Source of the DNA: Rotaria macrura
Lineage: Eukaryota; Rotifera; Eurotatoria; Philodinida; Philodinidae
Direction of reading: 5' to 3'
DNA length: 64,000 bases
Assembly: GCA_900239685.1 (NCBI GenBank)
Contig: OENT01000651.1
Location: 1-64,000 of the forward strand
Positions 61,797-64,000 of the stretch are shown here, one piece after another (position 1 is the first letter of the stretch; each line of letters begins with the position of its first letter). A program made the position numbers and the translations under genes. Below the pieces are notes generated by a model. The model made no database searches. It worked only from the letters and a program-made list of their open reading frames with translations, and had not been told where the DNA came from.

Positions 61797-64000
61797 AGTC
61801 CTTGTTGTACGTGTACTATGAATAGAGTAATTACTGTTGAAAGTACGATGTGAAATCAATATGTGTGTAATTCGATCTTTATATAGGCCTAGTCGATCAT
61901 GTGCGGATAAACATGAGATAGGATCATCAAGGGGAAGGTGTGCTAGGGATACAAATAGAAAAACATTGGCATTCTTTTGCCCAAGTTTAATGTAATATTA
62001 ACTGTAGAGACCCTTGTTTTTATGTACAAAACAATGAATTGCTCAAGAGAAAATAGTAATCCAAAAGAACGAGAGACACTGGGAAAAAAAGGTATGTAGA
62101 AAAATTTTTATTCAAAAATAATGTGGAGTCATAGTTAGGAAAATCGTAATAAAAATGTGGCAAATCAATAAATTTTTAGCGGATCGAGCGAATCTTTTAA
62201 CTTGAATATGATAAAACGCATTTTTCTCAGAATTCTGAGGTCATTATGATTCAGTTCTATCTTTATTATGATATGAGTTGTTGCATATGTGAGGCATGAC
62301 TCGATGAAATATTTCAAAAAGATCCCATAAATATAAGACAAAACGTCATTGTATTGCGTAAGTAAAACTTGATTTGGACTAAAATCCCATAGAACATAGA
62401 ATTTCTTGTATTCGATGAGCATTTTGATCCTACATCCAAATACAACAATGAATTTTAATCGATCTCAAATCCGTGATATTCGGTAACGAATTTCTTCCTA
62501 TTGTGCTACAGAAGATCCATCAAGAGTTAAAATCTTAATTTCTTCGGAAAACTACTACCCTTTTTATGCTAAATGTTTCAAAATTTCCATGAAAATATGA
62601 ATGTTCTGTGTACACAATGTTTACTAGTTGTCCGAACATAATTGAATCGGTCACTATTAAATGAAAACTACGCATCTTGATATTTAGCATGATGTTAGTC
62701 TGAGAGTGGTATATAGAAGAACATTTCATTTAGTATTTGATTGATTTATCCACTATATTTCGAATTCACTCTTTTTCTAAATCCTACCAATTGAAATTTC
62801 GGTTTTTGACATGTGAAAATCCTCTGACAAATAATATTATTCCTACGATTGATAATGTTCATTTGATTTGGAAAAAATGTTGAAACCTCGGATTTAAATC
62901 CGAGTGTTATGTGTACTGAAAAAAGTAAAAAAATATGGACGGTAGATTGTTTTTGACAGAACTGTCTACAAAATCAAATTTGAGAGTATTAAGGAATACG
63001 GGTCAACCGGCTCACGTAGACGAACTTCATTCTAATGAACCAGAGCTATGTTCGAACTGCTCTTTTAAACAATTGGAGCTTTCTCAAACATTTCTTTTCA
63101 AATGAACGTAACTTGAAGTTATTTTAGATACTATAATACCGGTGGATCTATAAGCCCTTAAGGCCTATTATATCGAAATACGCATAGGTAATCCTTAAGA
63201 ACCCCTTAGTGCTCTTATGCAATAGAACTTGAGGAAATATCCGTACCCATATATTAAAGGACTTGTGGAACTATGATTATCTCATAGAATAGGCCCTGAG
63301 GGCTTGCGAATTCCTCATAACACATTAAAGGGACCATAGATATCGAGCCCGGGATGCCCCTAATCAATCCTGAAGATGATATCAATAGCTTTTCATGATG
63401 ATCAAATCATAGAGCCGAACTATTTCGAAAAATTAAGTTCGTTGAAAAGTAGGCATGTACCAAATGGTGTCTTTAGGTGATAAAGATGACTCATTCTCGG
63501 TGTCACGAGTCGTCAGTTCCTGTCAAACATTTGGTTGCTCTCTACCAAAGTTTTATCGCTCTTTTTGATGATAGGGGTAGATATGTCAAATCCAACTATG
63601 AAATGTGCAGGTTTTTATCGAAAAACGTGAATTTTCTGTAAAACCCTGCATATTTTACAGTCGGATTTGACATATCTGCCGCTATCATCAGATAGAACAA
63701 TAAAAGTTGCGTGTAGAGCACCCGAATTTTTTGACAGGAGCTGACGGTCCTTGACATCGTCAATGAGTCATCTGTAGCATCTAAAAACAGGATTTCGTGC
63801 ATCCCCATTGAAAAGAACTGTTCAAATGGTTCAATTTATGGTAGTGAATGCTTTGAACAGTTCATCGGTTCAGAGCTAGAACTGAACTTGTCTAGGCAGG
63901 AGAGTCATCATAGCATGTGTAAACATCAAAAGTATTCTAGCAATCCCTCATATTAAAATTTGATTTTTACTGCCTACTGTTCAACCCATAGGACTTTTCA
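61797..64000. other. Intergenic region at the right edge
   Basis: No gene recognised. It carries a TATATAG-like box at 61876-61884 that may serve the EF-hand gene, and the hairpin repeat at 63445-63800. Confidence 0.5.
63445..63800. repeat. Long imperfect inverted repeat (hairpin/MITE-like)
   Basis: The left arm 63445-63617 pairs with the right arm 63640-63800. Shared blocks in order are GATGACTCATT, GTCAG(T/C)TCCTGTCAAA, GGxTGCTCT, TGATGATAG, AGATATGTCAAATCC and TGCAGG, with a loop of about 22 bases at 63618-63639. The minus ORF 63596-63808 lies wholly inside it and is not a gene. Similarity between arms looks like roughly three quarters to four fifths by eye. Confidence 0.7.

Noticed and set aside
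63596..63808. 70-residue minus ORF near the right edge
   Set aside because: It lies inside the long inverted repeat and has no protein-like features.
1..64000. tRNA, rRNA and CRISPR features
   Set aside because: No B-box-like GGTTCGAATCC context with a foldable cloverleaf, no rRNA signature and no regularly spaced short repeats were seen by eye; a tRNAscan-SE run would be decisive for tRNAs.

Overview
The window is nuclear DNA from an animal. It is strongly A+T-rich. Its protein-coding genes are split by GT-AG introns, many of only 50-80 bases and some of 1-5 kb. Recognisable products are metazoan: mitochondrial thioredoxin, a CELF/Bruno RNA-binding protein, an SLC35E1-type sugar-phosphate transporter, STK19, a ZFR/NF90-type DZF protein, a La-type protein and a small GTPase. 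I saw no operon, bacterial, organellar or CRISPR signal. Base composition, tiny introns, TIR-type transposon debris and unusual domain fusions fit a bdelloid or other gnathiferan rotifer, but that placement is inference. All gene models below were spliced by hand and each keeps an open frame across its junctions, except where stated.

Layout. 1-3876 (-): 3'-truncated gene for a protein of more than 1,070 residues with two isoprenoid-synthase-like regions. 4728-5584 (+): four-pass membrane protein. 5655-11552 (-): mitochondrial thioredoxin with a 5.3-kb intron that holds a decayed hAT transposase and a 1.2-kb foldback repeat. 12100-19039 (-): one gene joining a La motif, an RRM and a Tudor domain. 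21449-22441 (+): intronless orphan type I membrane protein. 25665-28370 (-): Rab/Ras-like GTPase with a long tail. 28371-36646: 8.3 kb without a recognisable gene. 36647-44895 (+): nine-exon CELF gene. 45493-48388 (-): SLC35E1-like transporter. 48389-52200: gene-free, with a cluster of AAAGTGTAC-like boxes. 52201-58601 (+): U1-type zinc finger + dsRBD + DZF protein; its largest intron carries a TIR element. 58688-59458 (+): STK19. 60292-61796 (-): two-EF-hand, Gly/Ser- and Pro-rich protein with an in-frame TAA. 61797-64000: gene-free, with a ~350-base imperfect hairpin.

Functional themes. Three genes are multi-domain RNA-binding proteins (La-RRM-Tudor, CELF, ZnF-dsRBD-DZF). The La-RRM-Tudor architecture is the most striking item, because Tudor domains of this kind serve the piRNA/germ-granule pathway while La motifs bind RNA 3' ends. 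The tandem isoprenoid-synthase protein is the second. Repeats related to each other lie in the thioredoxin and DZF-gene introns.
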